The notes: generated by a model not told the origin, from the sequence alone. DNA of 64,000 bases from Prolixibacteraceae bacterium (GCA_021740385.1 JAIOZY010000014.1:1-64000); one strand, 5' to 3'. Numbered from the stretch's first letter, positions 1 to 9,483 are shown. Translations and numbers: made by a program.

Positions 1-358
1 CTAGTAATCGCTTAAAAAGTGGTTTAAATAGCAGCATTTTAAAATTGTATTAAAGGCAATAATGGCTTTGCTTTGGCTCTTCGTTGCCAGATAAGTTATA
101 TATGAGAAGAATTAATAAAATATTGAAATTTAATTGTGGGTCATGCATTGCACAAAACAGGATTCCAGATTCCAAATTTTCCACCTTCGATCAGCCCCTG
201 GGGAACAAGGCATGGTCAATTCTCTTTGGGGGGGTGGATGAAACAGTCAGAGAGAAAATCGTTCGATCATACAACTTTACCTTGCGGAAAGGCTTGTCAT
301 CGAACGAAACGGCAGCAAATAAACAGCAGGGCGTTTCCAGCAACCAAATTCCTTACCT
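1..358. other. No convincing gene
   Basis: I see no supported gene here. Two overlapping plus-strand open frames exist (84-371 and 136-441), but they have no recognisable domain, and their ends run antisense into the minus-strand gene at 359-673. The stretch lies downstream of that minus-strand gene, so it may hold its terminator, but no clear hairpin with a T-run is visible. Confidence 0.5.
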
Positions 359-673
359 TTACCGTGAATAGGCCTGTATTTCGTCAATCAATCCCTGGTC
401 GTATGCCTGCTTTACCGGTTTCCATTCTCCCAGTCGGTTGAGGAATAAACTGGCATAATTTCGTTGTATCAACGTACCGTTAAACAGATAGAACTTGATC
501 CGCCCAATCCCCTCGGGCTTATTAACCAAACTCAATGCAAAATCGACATACCTCGTCATTGGCAGTGTTGCATCAAGGGTCAGCTTTTGCATGATGTAAT
601 CAACATCGGCGGGATTTCCGTTTTTTGCCTTATCGGTCAATTCTTTCAACAGTCCTGTATACCGGTATTTCAT
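359..673 (-). CDS. Hypothetical protein, 104 aa
   Basis: I do not recognise this small protein. It is soluble-looking, mixed charged/hydrophobic and has no signal peptide or obvious motif. It begins with an ATG only four bases after the stop codon of the alpha/beta hydrolase gene at 678-1526 on the same strand, so the two are probably co-transcribed and perhaps translationally coupled. Compositionally it looks like a genuine protein (helical pattern, LDATLPMTRYVDFALSL region). Function cannot be assigned; coupling to a hydrolase is the only clue. Confidence 0.55.
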   Translation of the reverse strand: MKYRYTGLLKELTDKAKNGNPADVDYIMQKLTLDATLPMTRYVDFALSLVNKPEGIGRIKFYLFNGTLIQRNYASLFLNRLGEWKPVKQAYDQGLIDEIQAYSR

Positions 674-677
674 GTCC

Positions 678-1526
678 TTATTCCTTTAAAAATTGCAAAA
701 AATGTTCTGTTTGATTGACCAACACATGTCCGGTATTTTCCAATACCACGCACCGGGCATTTTCAACGTTTTCATCTAACCGGCTTGCTGTTTTTTGCGA
801 ATTGTAAAAACAATCGTTTTCACCGCCAATGAACAAAACGGGCGCTTCAATTTGTTTCAATTGCTCATCGGTGAAAACCGGCATAACAACGGTTCGTGGG
901 TTGTAGTATTCCTTTATCATTGCGGCAAACTCAAGTACCCGCTCATCAATTTCGAGACCCCCGTAAATCAGTTTGTCCAGTTTTTGCATCCCCCACTTTC
1001 CCGCTAACGAGGTAAGGATTACCAACAATACTGCTTTGGTTTTAATTGGTGTAATGCCTGCTGTTGCCGTTAGCACTAAATGTTCGACCCGGGCTGGATA
1101 TTTTGTTGTAAAATCCAGGGCTATCCATCCACCCAACGAACAAGCAATCAGGGAAACCCGGCTTAGCCCGAGGCTTTCAACAATTTCCATCAACCAGTTG
1201 GCATGGTTGCTATCTTTAAATTCAGGCCGGATTTGCGCACTCTTACCGCATTCACCAATAATATCGATGGCAAAAACCCGGTATTTTTCCGAAAGAGCTT
1301 TTGCATCGGAAACCCACATGGCCGAGTTGGAACCCGAACCATGCAGCAACAGAATAGCAGGCGCATTTTTGTCGCCACTTTCAACAATGAAGGTTTTGCC
1401 GAAGCTTGTGTTAAGGTAGTATTGCTTCGAGGGCTGATGCCATTCGGCAAGCAAATTTTCATAAAAAACAATGATCGCTTTTTTGCCCTGTTCCGATTTG
1501 TAAATTGATTTCTTTGCCATTTTCAT
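678..1526 (-). CDS. Alpha/beta hydrolase family protein
   Basis: A 282-residue alpha/beta hydrolase-fold enzyme, probably an esterase or related cytoplasmic hydrolase; the substrate is unknown. Visible features are the oxyanion-hole motif LLHGSGSN near residues 60-67, the nucleophile elbow A-C-S-L-G with Ser130 (an ACSLG variant of GxSxG), a later GGENDCF segment that supplies the acid residue, and NTGHVL near the C-terminus with the catalytic His. No signal peptide is seen. Two possible starts exist (ATG at 1526 or 1520); the longer is listed. The 104-residue gene follows by 4 bp. Family assignment is firm, substrate is not. Confidence 0.85.
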   Translation of the reverse strand: MKMAKKSIYKSEQGKKAIIVFYENLLAEWHQPSKQYYLNTSFGKTFIVESGDKNAPAILLLHGSGSNSAMWVSDAKALSEKYRVFAIDIIGECGKSAQIRPEFKDSNHANWLMEIVESLGLSRVSLIACSLGGWIALDFTTKYPARVEHLVLTATAGITPIKTKAVLLVILTSLAGKWGMQKLDKLIYGGLEIDERVLEFAAMIKEYYNPRTVVMPVFTDEQLKQIEAPVLFIGGENDCFYNSQKTASRLDENVENARCVVLENTGHVLVNQTEHFLQFLKE

Positions 1527-1589
1527 TTCTTTTTTGCAAAGAACCTAAAGCCGGTTTACTTTTCTTTTGATGCAGATCAAAAAAAACGA

Positions 1590-2519
1590 TTACTTCATAA
1601 CAAGTACCCTTTTTTTTCCAAGCAATTGAATTTGCACTTGCGGAACGGGATTCCCAAGCAAATTGACATATTCCAGATTTTCAAGTTCAAACAAAGGGCT
1701 GATGTCATCAACCCGGTTACCCGACAAATCGACGATTCTCAGGTTCGTCAGGTTGCTTAATACATCGATATATCCAATTTGGTTTCCGGACAGGTACAAT
1801 TCTTCCAAATTCCGCAGGTTCCACAAATTGCCGATATCAGAAATGGAATTATCCGAAACATCGAGGATTTTCACATGCGTACAATATTCAACACCGTCCA
1901 ACGATTCCAGCCCGGAGCCGGCCATTTCATACTCTTCAAAATCTTCGAGGTAATATGTTGGAAACTCAACATCGATCCTTCCGTATTCCCTGATTTTTAT
2001 TGCATTGAAAAACGATTTCTCAAAATCGTAAACATCTGTACAATCATCATCCCCACCTTCCTCGTCGGAGGCTGCAAAACCAAAACCTTCCATACCGTCA
2101 ATGTCCCAGGCATATTCGGGACTGTAACCGATACTTTCGTCAATAACATCAACCGAAACCGCATCAATATCAGACAACAACAAAATATGGGCATATCGTT
2201 GCAGGCCTTCGTGGTCGTTTTGCCCGTAAAGCTGCTTCATCTGTTTTTTGATGTATTCCCCTTTGTCGGGGTGATAAAGCACAATCAGCTTAGAAAAACA
2301 GCGGGCATCTTTTTCTTCGTTAATGGCCACGTATTGAGAGACCTTATTGGCAAGAGCCCTGATTTTTGAGTAGTTCCTGCTCTTGTAAAGCAAAATCAGT
2401 TTGCCCGAAATCCGGTTTAAGTTTTCCAGGGAATACGCCTCGGTCAAATCGCGGTACAACTCATTGATTTTCATTCTTGCAATTTCGTTGTTGATGAAAT
2501 CTTTTAACGGTTCAGGCAT
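1590..2519 (-). CDS. Leucine-rich repeat protein
   Basis: A 309-residue cytoplasmic-looking protein. The N-terminal ~150 residues are helical and charged without a recognised domain; an acidic patch follows (EEGGDDDCTDVYDF). The C-terminal third holds about four leucine-rich repeats of the LxxLxLSxNxI type, e.g. LEELYLSGNQI, LRIVDLSGNRV and LEYVNLLGNPV, which resemble the SDS22/internalin class with ~22-residue spacing. LRR regions normally bind other proteins; the partner is unknown. The gene starts at ATG 2519, 17 bp after the stop of the Crp/Fnr-type regulator on the same strand, so the two may share a transcript. Confidence 0.8.
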   Translation of the reverse strand: MPEPLKDFINNEIARMKINELYRDLTEAYSLENLNRISGKLILLYKSRNYSKIRALANKVSQYVAINEEKDARCFSKLIVLYHPDKGEYIKKQMKQLYGQNDHEGLQRYAHILLLSDIDAVSVDVIDESIGYSPEYAWDIDGMEGFGFAASDEEGGDDDCTDVYDFEKSFFNAIKIREYGRIDVEFPTYYLEDFEEYEMAGSGLESLDGVEYCTHVKILDVSDNSISDIGNLWNLRNLEELYLSGNQIGYIDVLSNLTNLRIVDLSGNRVDDISPLFELENLEYVNLLGNPVPQVQIQLLGKKRVLVMK

Positions 2520-2536
2520 GATGCATTCAATTTGAT

Positions 2537-3094
2537 TTATCCTTTGCGGATGCGGCTTAATGTCTCCTGCGATATTCCGAGAATGGAAGCAATGTGTCCC
2601 AGTTTAGCCCTTTTAATTATTTCAGGGGCTATCTTGCCAAGGTATTCATATTTGCCTTTGGCATCGCGTTGGTTCAGTGCTTTTGTATGCTTATCGATGT
2701 TTACAAACTGCTGTTCCATCAGGGCATTTGTAAACATCATTATTTGCGGGAACCGGGCCAGTTTTGCACTGTTTGCTTTTGTAATGCTAATCACTTCTGT
2801 GTATTCACATGCCTGCAGGCATTCTTCGGACGGGGTATTTTTTGCATAACTTTCCAACGATGTAAACGTGTCATTTTCGGTGTGTATCCAGGTCGTTACT
2901 TCTTTTCCATCGCTGTAATGGTATTTCCGCACCATTCCTTTTTTCAGGAACCAGATTTTGGAACAACGCCAGCCCTGCTCAAGAATATGCTGATTCTTTT
3001 TATAGGTTTCAATTCCGGCCAGTTTTTCCAGTGCGTCAATGGCTTGTTGATCAAGCTTAACAAATTTCTCTATGTAATTAATGAGTTGTTGCAT
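2537..3094 (-). CDS. Crp/Fnr family transcriptional regulator
   Basis: A 185-residue regulator with an N-terminal cyclic-nucleotide-binding-type beta barrel (about residues 25-115: GWRCSKIWFLKKGMVRKYHY and the FTSLESY region) and a C-terminal winged helix-turn-helix ending in GHIASILGISQETLSRIRKG, the recognition helix being QETLSRIRK. It lacks Cys residues arranged as in FNR, so it is not an obvious oxygen sensor; the ligand is unknown. Short Crp-like regulators of this size with the HTH at the very C-terminus are common in Bacteroidota. It lies upstream of the LRR gene on the same strand. Confidence 0.88.
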   Translation of the reverse strand: MQQLINYIEKFVKLDQQAIDALEKLAGIETYKKNQHILEQGWRCSKIWFLKKGMVRKYHYSDGKEVTTWIHTENDTFTSLESYAKNTPSEECLQACEYTEVISITKANSAKLARFPQIMMFTNALMEQQFVNIDKHTKALNQRDAKGKYEYLGKIAPEIIKRAKLGHIASILGISQETLSRIRKG

Positions 3095-3100
3095 GAGTGC

Positions 3101-3283
3101 TTAAAAATCACAAACAATTATAGCCAATAAAAAGTATAGTAAAAATCCAAAGAAGACATATCTCCAAAGGATTTTTATTTCGGGCTTTTCCTGATTATCG
3201 TGCAACTGACTGTAATAAACCACATAAAACGGAATTATTACTGCCAAAAATTTAAACACGATGGATTTTATTTTACGGTTCAT
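3101..3283 (-). CDS. Small membrane protein, 60 aa
   Basis: A short protein with two predicted membrane segments (residues ~8-25 and ~42-58) joined by a charged loop (QLHDNQEKPEIKILWR). No homologue is recognised. It begins with ATG at 3283 and ends 6 bp before the Crp/Fnr-type gene, so co-transcription is likely. The hydrophobic pattern and clean start argue for a real gene, but its small size leaves doubt. Confidence 0.5.
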   Translation of the reverse strand: MNRKIKSIVFKFLAVIIPFYVVYYSQLHDNQEKPEIKILWRYVFFGFLLYFLLAIIVCDF

Positions 3284-3327
3284 TTTTACTTCTCGTTAAT
3301 AATCCTGGCGATGGCCTAAATTAGTTT

Positions 3328-3959
3328 TTACCAGTTGACCTTGCTGAAAACAAATATCAGTACGAATAATCCGACAAGAAATAACACGCTCATTATCAGA
3401 ATAAACCTTATTTTATCCCTTCTGTTTATTACGATGCTTCTTTGGGTAAAAGTGTTTTCTTCTATTTCCTGAATCCTTTTTTTCAATTGGCTAATTCGTG
3501 AACCATTCAATTTCAACTGAGCCAAAAGGCTTATAAAATAACTTAACGCAATTCCTGCACTCAAAACAATAAAATCATCCGTTTTTAGTGGCGGGATTCC
3601 TTCATATTTATTAAGGAAATAAAAAAGAGAACCAATAAGAAATACAAGTGAAGCCGATAATGCACCTACAAATATTGAACTGAAAAAATAAGTATAATAA
3701 AAGGCAATTTATTCGCAAAGCTTAATAGACCAATCAATATTTTTGATCTTCGTGGACTAATTCTTTTTTGCTCTCCCTGAAACCTTTTTTCAAGAATTAT
3801 TCCCATGGTAGTTCCAATTGGAACAGATGATGAAATTGCAATAACAACATTCTTTGATATTGAAAATAAGATAATTGCAGATACTACTGAAATTGCAAAC
3901 CCTATTAAATAGCCTGCTCCGTTAAAGACTTTTTGATAATAATGTTCTGAATTTTCCAT
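3328..3959 (-). pseudogene. Frameshifted membrane protein gene (two overlapping-frame halves)
   Basis: Two minus-strand frames read as one protein if a single base is inserted in the A6 run at 3683-3688 (T6 on the coding strand). The first half starts at ATG 3959 (MENSEHYYQ) with two membrane segments and would stop at 3666. The second frame has no ATG, but upstream of its nominal start it continues directly from the slip site with a hydrophobic segment (FVGALSASLVFLIGSLFYFL), then a charged coiled region (SQLKKRIQEIEENT) and a last membrane helix. Joined, it gives ~210 residues with about four to five membrane spans. No family recognised. It may be a mutated gene, a slippage-controlled gene or a sequencing error. 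Confidence 0.65.
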
Positions 3960-4016
3960 TTTCAACTCATTTAAATTTTTTCATTTTATCAATTAGTCTA
4001 TGGAAAATTTAAAAAA

Positions 4017-4562
4017 CTACATTGTTTTCAATATTTTTACGAATACAACATTGTCATCGTAATCCATTTCAGATTTATCAAGTTGTATATCAGTCATCAC
4101 AAATCCTGCCTTCTCATATGCCCTGATAGCATTTTTATTTCTTTTTGATGGCGAAATCAATACCCGTTTACATCCATATTTTTCTCCAAGATATTCACAC
4201 ATCAGTATTAATGCTACTGTTCCAATCCCCTTTCCTGTATACTTCTTATCGCACAACCAAATATCAAGATAAGTTTCCCTGTTTTTACCGTTAATTTCAT
4301 TGTGATTCAGGTGTCCGACATCTTCACCATAAGCCTCAATAATAAAAGATTGCCCCTTCAATGGATTTTTTCCGTTAAAGTAACAATCAGGATAATCAAT
4401 GAAAAATTCCTTCCATGAAGGGATCTTAGAGTCAGGATAATTTGGTGGCCCCATCATCTCTTTGGTCAGATTGGATTTTGTTAACCAATCAAATACTCTC
4501 TTCTTGTCATCCGGATAGGCAGCCCTTATTTTTATATTATCACGTATTTTTATGTATTTCAT
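4017..4562 (-). CDS. GNAT family N-acetyltransferase
   Basis: A 181-residue acetyl-CoA-dependent N-acyltransferase. The acetyl-CoA-binding motif A is visible as the strand YLDIWLCDKKYTGKGIGTVA (near residues 95-114, R/Q-x-x-G-x-G variant KYTGKGIG), followed by the YEKAGF motif in RAYEKAGFVMTD near the C-terminus. The region MMGPPNYPDSKIPSWKEFF resembles the N-terminal part of aminoglycoside 6'-acetyltransferase/RimJ-like proteins, but the substrate cannot be told from sequence. It starts at ATG 4562 and appears to be a single gene between the frameshifted membrane gene and the antiporter. Confidence 0.85.
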   Translation of the reverse strand: MKYIKIRDNIKIRAAYPDDKKRVFDWLTKSNLTKEMMGPPNYPDSKIPSWKEFFIDYPDCYFNGKNPLKGQSFIIEAYGEDVGHLNHNEINGKNRETYLDIWLCDKKYTGKGIGTVALILMCEYLGEKYGCKRVLISPSKRNKNAIRAYEKAGFVMTDIQLDKSEMDYDDNVVFVKILKTM

Positions 4563-4671
4563 AAAACCATTATATAACTCATCAAAAACAAATGATAGAG
4601 ATTCAAAATAATGAGAACGTAAATCGCAAGATGTATAAAAAAAGCCAATTTTCGGTTTTTTTTAAACTGCT

Positions 4672-5940
4672 TTACGTAGTTTTAACTTGTACATTCGGAA
4701 CACGTCCAAGCAACTTATTTACAATTACAATGAACAAACCGGTCAAAAGCAGGTTTAATGCAAGTGAAAGCAGCGATACCGTTACAATGATGCCACCAAT
4801 ACCGTACGATATAGAAATGATCAGCACCCCGGCTCCCACTTCTCCACGCGGGAACATGGCAACAGCAACCGCGAGCCGTTCACGCCACGATGCCTCTTTG
4901 CGATAAACAAATGCAGGTACAATTTTCCCAATATTGCTTAAAATCGTAACAATAAGCACATGTAAAAAAATCAGTCCCCAGTTAAATGTTTGTTCGGCCT
5001 GAACAACCATATTCGCAGCTTCTTTGCCTTTAACATAGGCGCCGGAAATTTCCTTGTCAATTTGCTGTGCAAAAGGTGATATTCCATCCAACACGGGCAT
5101 CGACAAACCAACCAATAACATGAAAACTGCTGAAATAATAAATGAAACTTTTTTTTCACTTTTCAGTTCAAGGGCGTCCCCTTTATGTTTTGCCCCCCTA
5201 AGCTTAACACGGTTATGGTTTTTCGATATCATCGTACCCAGCACAAATGCCGGCATTAAAACTTCAATATGTACCCCTACCGTTTCATCAATAATTTTGC
5301 TGGTCAGGTAAATAAACTCGGCGGCCCCGGCAATTAAAACCGCATATAACAGTACATTTTTCCAGCGTATTGATAGCCGAAGAAAATTCATATACCGCCA
5401 TGCAAGCCAAATGAGTATAAACATGATAATTATTGCAATGAGCAACTGTATTTTGAACCCAATGATCAGCATTTGCAGCGGGATCATGAGTATAACCGTG
5501 TCCAGGTCGTCGAAGATGGCCAGTATCCTTGTTTTTTTGAACATCCAGGTGGAAGCCAGTCCGGCAGCAGCGAGCATGGAAAACAGAACCCCTGCCGAAG
5601 TAGGGGCGGCAAAGCGTGCAGCAAGCAGTGATTCAACCCAGGTATCGCCCGTGCGGCTTGTTTCCGGTGTTAATACAAACACGAAATAAAAGGTAACAAA
5701 AATCCAGGGCAGGGTTGCTGCAGAAAAAGCGATTAGATAATCATAGCCGTATTCTTTAATTCTGTCCTTGCGTATTTCAAATTCATAACCAACATGGATC
5801 ATAATAAAAGCCAGGCAAACTACCGTAGCGAGTTTAATAACGTGGCTCAGGTTACCATATCCATCAATAAAGGGTGGAATCACCTGTGAAAAGATCAGTC
5901 CGGCCAGTAGGAGCAGCGATAATAAAAATACCTTTTTCAT
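4672..5940 (-). CDS. Cation:proton antiporter (CPA2-type)
   Basis: A 422-residue integral membrane protein with about 12 hydrophobic segments. The paired acidic residues D144-D145 in AIFDDLDTVI match the ion-binding DD motif of electrogenic Na+(K+)/H+ antiporters of the Kef/NapA class, and the preceding APTSAGVLFSML segment matches the broken-helix region. No C-terminal RCK/TrkA regulatory domain is present, so it is a transport domain only. It probably exchanges Na+ or K+ for protons across the inner membrane to control pH and ion balance; the ion is not determined by sequence. Starts with ATG 5940 and a hydrophobic N-terminus. Confidence 0.85.
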   Translation of the reverse strand: MKKVFLLSLLLLAGLIFSQVIPPFIDGYGNLSHVIKLATVVCLAFIMIHVGYEFEIRKDRIKEYGYDYLIAFSAATLPWIFVTFYFVFVLTPETSRTGDTWVESLLAARFAAPTSAGVLFSMLAAAGLASTWMFKKTRILAIFDDLDTVILMIPLQMLIIGFKIQLLIAIIIMFILIWLAWRYMNFLRLSIRWKNVLLYAVLIAGAAEFIYLTSKIIDETVGVHIEVLMPAFVLGTMISKNHNRVKLRGAKHKGDALELKSEKKVSFIISAVFMLLVGLSMPVLDGISPFAQQIDKEISGAYVKGKEAANMVVQAEQTFNWGLIFLHVLIVTILSNIGKIVPAFVYRKEASWRERLAVAVAMFPRGEVGAGVLIISISYGIGGIIVTVSLLSLALNLLLTGLFIVIVNKLLGRVPNVQVKTT

Positions 5941-6115
5941 GGAAAGATATATTTACGGCTTTTTGTTATTCAGGAAAACCAGATCATTTTTAAACAACTG
6001 AAATATACGTTTTGCTAATCGGCTTTTTGCATTGCATAGCGCAATCCATTGCCCTTTTTATTGTTTATGTATAGCTTCAGCATCGACTATTCCTGGTGCT
6101 ACAATGTTCTTAATA

Positions 6116-6505
6116 TTAAATGTATTCGATATACTTCTTATCCGAAATTCGGATATGGTTTGTTATCCACTCTTTCACAAACGAAGTAATTTCAAGAGAA
6201 AGCAGCAGACGTCCTTCTTCAAACCGGGTTCGAAAATCGCTCACTTTATCAATAAACTCTTTGTGTTCTTTCATGTGGGCATCCAATTCGGGGTAATTGG
6301 CCATTTTCATTTTAAACTCTTCAAAATTAAAATGTTCGTGCATGTATTTTTCAAGCCGGTCGATAACTTCAACCATGGCCTTTTTCCCCTTTTTTGAGAC
6401 AATGCCGTGATAAAAATCGTTGATTAGCCTGAATAATTCTTTGTGCTGATTATCAATCATTTCATTGTCAACACTCAACCCTTCATTCCATTTAATGTAT
6501 TCCAT
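6116..6505 (-). CDS. Bacteriohemerythrin
   Basis: A 129-residue single-domain hemerythrin, a four-helix protein with a non-haem di-iron O2-binding centre. All expected ligands are visible: H21 (in NQHKELF), H58 and E62 (HFNFEE), H77 and H81 (HMKEH), H117 and D122 (NHIRISD). Length and spacing match free-standing bacteriohemerythrins used for O2 sensing, storage or delivery. It is a single minus-strand gene between the antiporter and ispG. Upstream of IspG-type Fe-S enzymes an O2-binding protein could be protective, but that link is only positional. Confidence 0.93.
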   Translation of the reverse strand: MEYIKWNEGLSVDNEMIDNQHKELFRLINDFYHGIVSKKGKKAMVEVIDRLEKYMHEHFNFEEFKMKMANYPELDAHMKEHKEFIDKVSDFRTRFEEGRLLLSLEITSFVKEWITNHIRISDKKYIEYI

Positions 6506-6560
6506 AACTGAATAAAATTAATTATATAAGAATAAGAACAAGTATTAAAAAGAAATTGTT

Positions 6561-8414
6561 TTAATCTTCAACCCAATCGTTGTTTTCCTTAATGATGATT
6601 TCGAGTTCGTGAACGGCTTCTTCGTAAGGAATGTGTTTTTTTACCACTTTTTGGCCCTTGTAGAGATTTACTTTTCCGTTACCTGCACCAACAAAGCCGT
6701 AATCGGCATCGCCCATTTCGCCGGGACCGTTCACCACACACCCCATAATACCAATTTTGAGGTGCTTGAGATGTGAAAAATGGCTTTTAATATCGAGTGT
6801 TGTTTTGTGCAGGTCGAACTGGGTGCGGCCACAACCGGGACACGATATAAATTCCGATTTTGTAATGCGCATTCGCGTAGCCTGCAAAAGCGAAAAACTG
6901 GTATTTTTAAGGTCGGAATAGAAAATATCATGGCCTTCGTTGTCGAGCAATAAGCCGTCGCCATAACCGTCAATGAACAAACCGCCAAAATCGAGCGAAG
7001 CTTTTATTTGCAAATCGGTAAGTGAATTTTCGCGGTACATTCCGCAAAGCACAACCGACAAACGGCACACGATCGATTCCATAATCATGAAAAAAGCCCG
7101 CATATCGGCATACCGGTTTTTATTTTCCGACCCCAGTAAAATTACAGCCTTTCGTTCGGCTTTAAGCTTTTGAACGATTTCCGGATTTTCGTTCCGGAAT
7201 TCAACAAACTCTTTCCGTGTCATTTTTATAAACCGGTGTGTGCTTTGGTAAATGTCGTTAAAGAGGTAATCTTCAAGCGAAAGGATTGGGAAGCGTTTAC
7301 CCTGCCGGTTCATAATGTAACGCCCGTTGTAATAGTAATCGGGCTCAAGTTTACCGTTCAGGTTGGTTATTTCAAGTATTTCATTGCCCATTAGCGAAGC
7401 AATGACCGCGGGATGCCTGCGGTTGCCAATTTTCCGTACCGGCCGCCCGTAGCGCCGTTCATACTCAAAGGGGTTTATTTGGGCAAACCCGGGTGCCGAT
7501 ATTTTATCGTGTCCTTTAAGCCCTGTAACCACTTCAACCAGCTTACGTGCAAAGGGAATTTCGTTTTCGGGCTTTTCGGTGAGCGAAACCCTTATGGTGT
7601 CTCCAATTCCGTCAATCAGCAAAGTACCAATACCAACGGCCGAGCGTATGCGGCCATCTTCGCCTTCGCCGGCTTCGGTTACACCAACGTGGAAAGGATA
7701 GTTCATGTCCTCGAGCCGCATTTTGTAATTCATCAGCCTCACCGTGTACACCAATATACGGGTATTCCACGATTTAATGGAAATGACAATTTTATGAAAA
7801 TCGTGCTTACTGCAAATCCGCAAAAACTCCATAACCGATTCAACAATACCGGCGGGTGTATCGCCATAGCGGCTCATAATGCGGTCGGAAAGGGAACCCT
7901 GGTTGGCCCCGATACGAAGCGCGGTATCGTGCTCTTTACAAATATTGATTAGAGGAACGAGCGTTTCTTCAAGTCTTTCAAGTTCCTTGCGGTAATCTTC
8001 ATCGGTATAAACGAGCTTCTGAAACTTTGCACGCCTGTCGTAAAAATTGCCGGGGTTAATTCGAACCTTCGATACAACTTTAGCAGTCATTTCGGCAACT
8101 TTGGGCGTAAAATGCACATCGGCAATAATGGGCGTACTAAATCCCATCGACCTGATTTTTGATTTTATAACCTTTAGGTTTTCGGCGTCTTTTGTGTTTT
8201 TAACAGCTACTCTTACATAATCGGCACCCGCTTTAACAATCCGCACAAATTGATCTACGGTAGTTTGCGTGTCGAGGGTATCGGTATCGGTCATCGATTG
8301 CAACCTGATGGGGTTTTCGCCGCCCATTGGCACACCGCCAATAATTACTTCGCTTGTTTTTTCCCTGCGGTATTCTGTAAGGGTTTTACAGTAATTAAAA
8401 TGACGGTCTTTCAT
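6561..8414 (-). CDS. ispG: 4-hydroxy-3-methylbut-2-enyl diphosphate synthase
   Basis: Catalyses the penultimate step of the MEP isoprenoid pathway, reductive opening of MEcPP to HMBPP, using a [4Fe-4S] cluster. At 617 residues it is the long form found in Bacteroidota, Chlamydiae and plants, with a large domain inserted between the N-terminal TIM barrel (GGVPMGGENPIRLQSMTDTD; RINPGNFYDRRAKF) and the C-terminal cluster domain. The C-terminal cluster ligands are seen in ISCPGCGRTQFDL (CxxC) and GIMGCVVNGPGE, followed by DADYGFVGAG. Starts at ATG 8414; a TAAATTTG box lies just upstream. Cytoplasmic, essential when no mevalonate route is present. Confidence 0.97.
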   Translation of the reverse strand: MKDRHFNYCKTLTEYRREKTSEVIIGGVPMGGENPIRLQSMTDTDTLDTQTTVDQFVRIVKAGADYVRVAVKNTKDAENLKVIKSKIRSMGFSTPIIADVHFTPKVAEMTAKVVSKVRINPGNFYDRRAKFQKLVYTDEDYRKELERLEETLVPLINICKEHDTALRIGANQGSLSDRIMSRYGDTPAGIVESVMEFLRICSKHDFHKIVISIKSWNTRILVYTVRLMNYKMRLEDMNYPFHVGVTEAGEGEDGRIRSAVGIGTLLIDGIGDTIRVSLTEKPENEIPFARKLVEVVTGLKGHDKISAPGFAQINPFEYERRYGRPVRKIGNRRHPAVIASLMGNEILEITNLNGKLEPDYYYNGRYIMNRQGKRFPILSLEDYLFNDIYQSTHRFIKMTRKEFVEFRNENPEIVQKLKAERKAVILLGSENKNRYADMRAFFMIMESIVCRLSVVLCGMYRENSLTDLQIKASLDFGGLFIDGYGDGLLLDNEGHDIFYSDLKNTSFSLLQATRMRITKSEFISCPGCGRTQFDLHKTTLDIKSHFSHLKHLKIGIMGCVVNGPGEMGDADYGFVGAGNGKVNLYKGQKVVKKHIPYEEAVHELEIIIKENNDWVED

Positions 8415-8442
8415 TGGCTTTTCCCTTTCTTTTTGTAACCTG

Positions 8443-8450
8443 CAAATTTA
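8443..8450 (-). promoter_or_regulatory. Candidate -7 promoter box for ispG
   Basis: The minus strand reads TAAATTTG here, a match to the Bacteroidota -7 consensus TAnnTTTG, 29 bp upstream of the ispG start. A clear TTTG -33 element at the usual distance is not visible, so this is a moderate call. Confidence 0.4.
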
Positions 8451-8588
8451 AGATTTTACACCCAATTTGAAAATTATAGCAACATAAAAAAAACAGGTTG
8501 GACTATACTTGAATCAAGCAATACAAACAAAGCAACCATTTGTAAAACAGCTTTCTTTGATAAGTGTTTAAACAATTTGATGAAAAAA

Positions 8589-9371
8589 TTATTTGTAATC
8601 GAATAAAGTTATTTTGAAAGATGAGCCTTTCCCTTTTATCGATTCCATAGTTATTTTGCCCTTCAATGCCTTTATAATACCGGAAGCAAGGGACAAATCG
8701 ATACCTGTGCCACCAAGATTTCTCGACTGGGATACCTGCTGGCAGGTGAATCGGTTAAAAAGTTTGTCTTGTATATCTTCCCCCATTCCCAAACCTGTAT
8801 CTTCAACAAAGATGCTTAATGTATCATCAACTTCTTCAACGTAGCGTATCTTTACCCAGCCATCTTTAGTAAATTTTATAGCATTGTCGATCAGTTTTTT
8901 CATTACACGCTCAATGGCTTCTTTGTCGGACCAAACGGCAGTGGGTTGACCAATAACATTTTCGAGAAAAAACTGCAGGTTCTTTTTTTCGGCAGTGGAT
9001 TTATAGTGGGCGTACAATTTGGCCATTAATTCGTTAATGTCGAAATACTCAAAATAAGTACGGTATTTTCCTGTTTGAAGCTTTGTAATATCAACAACAT
9101 CGTTTATGATGTTGAGCAAAATGTAACTGCTTTCGATTATTAGCCCGGAATAATTTTTCCTTTCTTCATCGGATAAAGAAGGGTCGTCAATAATTTCTGA
9201 AAAACCCATAATGCCGTTCAGAGGTGTCCTTACCTCGTGCATCATGTTTGATAAAACGGTATATTGCACGTCCTTACACGCATTCAGATCGTTTTCAAGC
9301 GACTTGATGCGTTCCAATAGCTCTTCGACCGTTTTTCCGGATTGATTGTTCATTGTATTCCTTTTCAGCAA
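8589..9371 (-). CDS. Soluble histidine kinase
   Basis: A 260-residue kinase without membrane segments. A short N-terminal coiled coil (TVEELLERIKSLENDLNAC) leads into the HisKA phospho-acceptor helix with H45 (SNMMHEVRTPLNG), and the C-terminal HATPase_c domain shows the N box (LIDNAIKFTKDG), G1 box (VEDTGLGMG) and G2 box (GTGIDLSLASGI; the usual GLGL is here GIDL). It has no sensory input domain of its own, so it probably receives its signal from a partner protein or the coiled coil. No response regulator is adjacent. An internal ATG (residue 7) could be the true start. Confidence 0.88.
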   Translation of the reverse strand: MLKRNTMNNQSGKTVEELLERIKSLENDLNACKDVQYTVLSNMMHEVRTPLNGIMGFSEIIDDPSLSDEERKNYSGLIIESSYILLNIINDVVDITKLQTGKYRTYFEYFDINELMAKLYAHYKSTAEKKNLQFFLENVIGQPTAVWSDKEAIERVMKKLIDNAIKFTKDGWVKIRYVEEVDDTLSIFVEDTGLGMGEDIQDKLFNRFTCQQVSQSRNLGGTGIDLSLASGIIKALKGKITMESIKGKGSSFKITLFDYK

Positions 9372-9483
9372 TTTGCTTTCTAAACGTGAAGATAATCACT
9401 ATTGACATTATAATCAAACAAAACATTGGGTGATTATAAAAACCAATAACCCGGAGTACAAAAAAGACAACAATACACTAAAC

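Noticed and set aside
84-441. Two plus-strand open frames at the window start
   Set aside because: No recognisable domain or signal, one with a non-ATG start; they run into a minus-strand gene and look like random frames.
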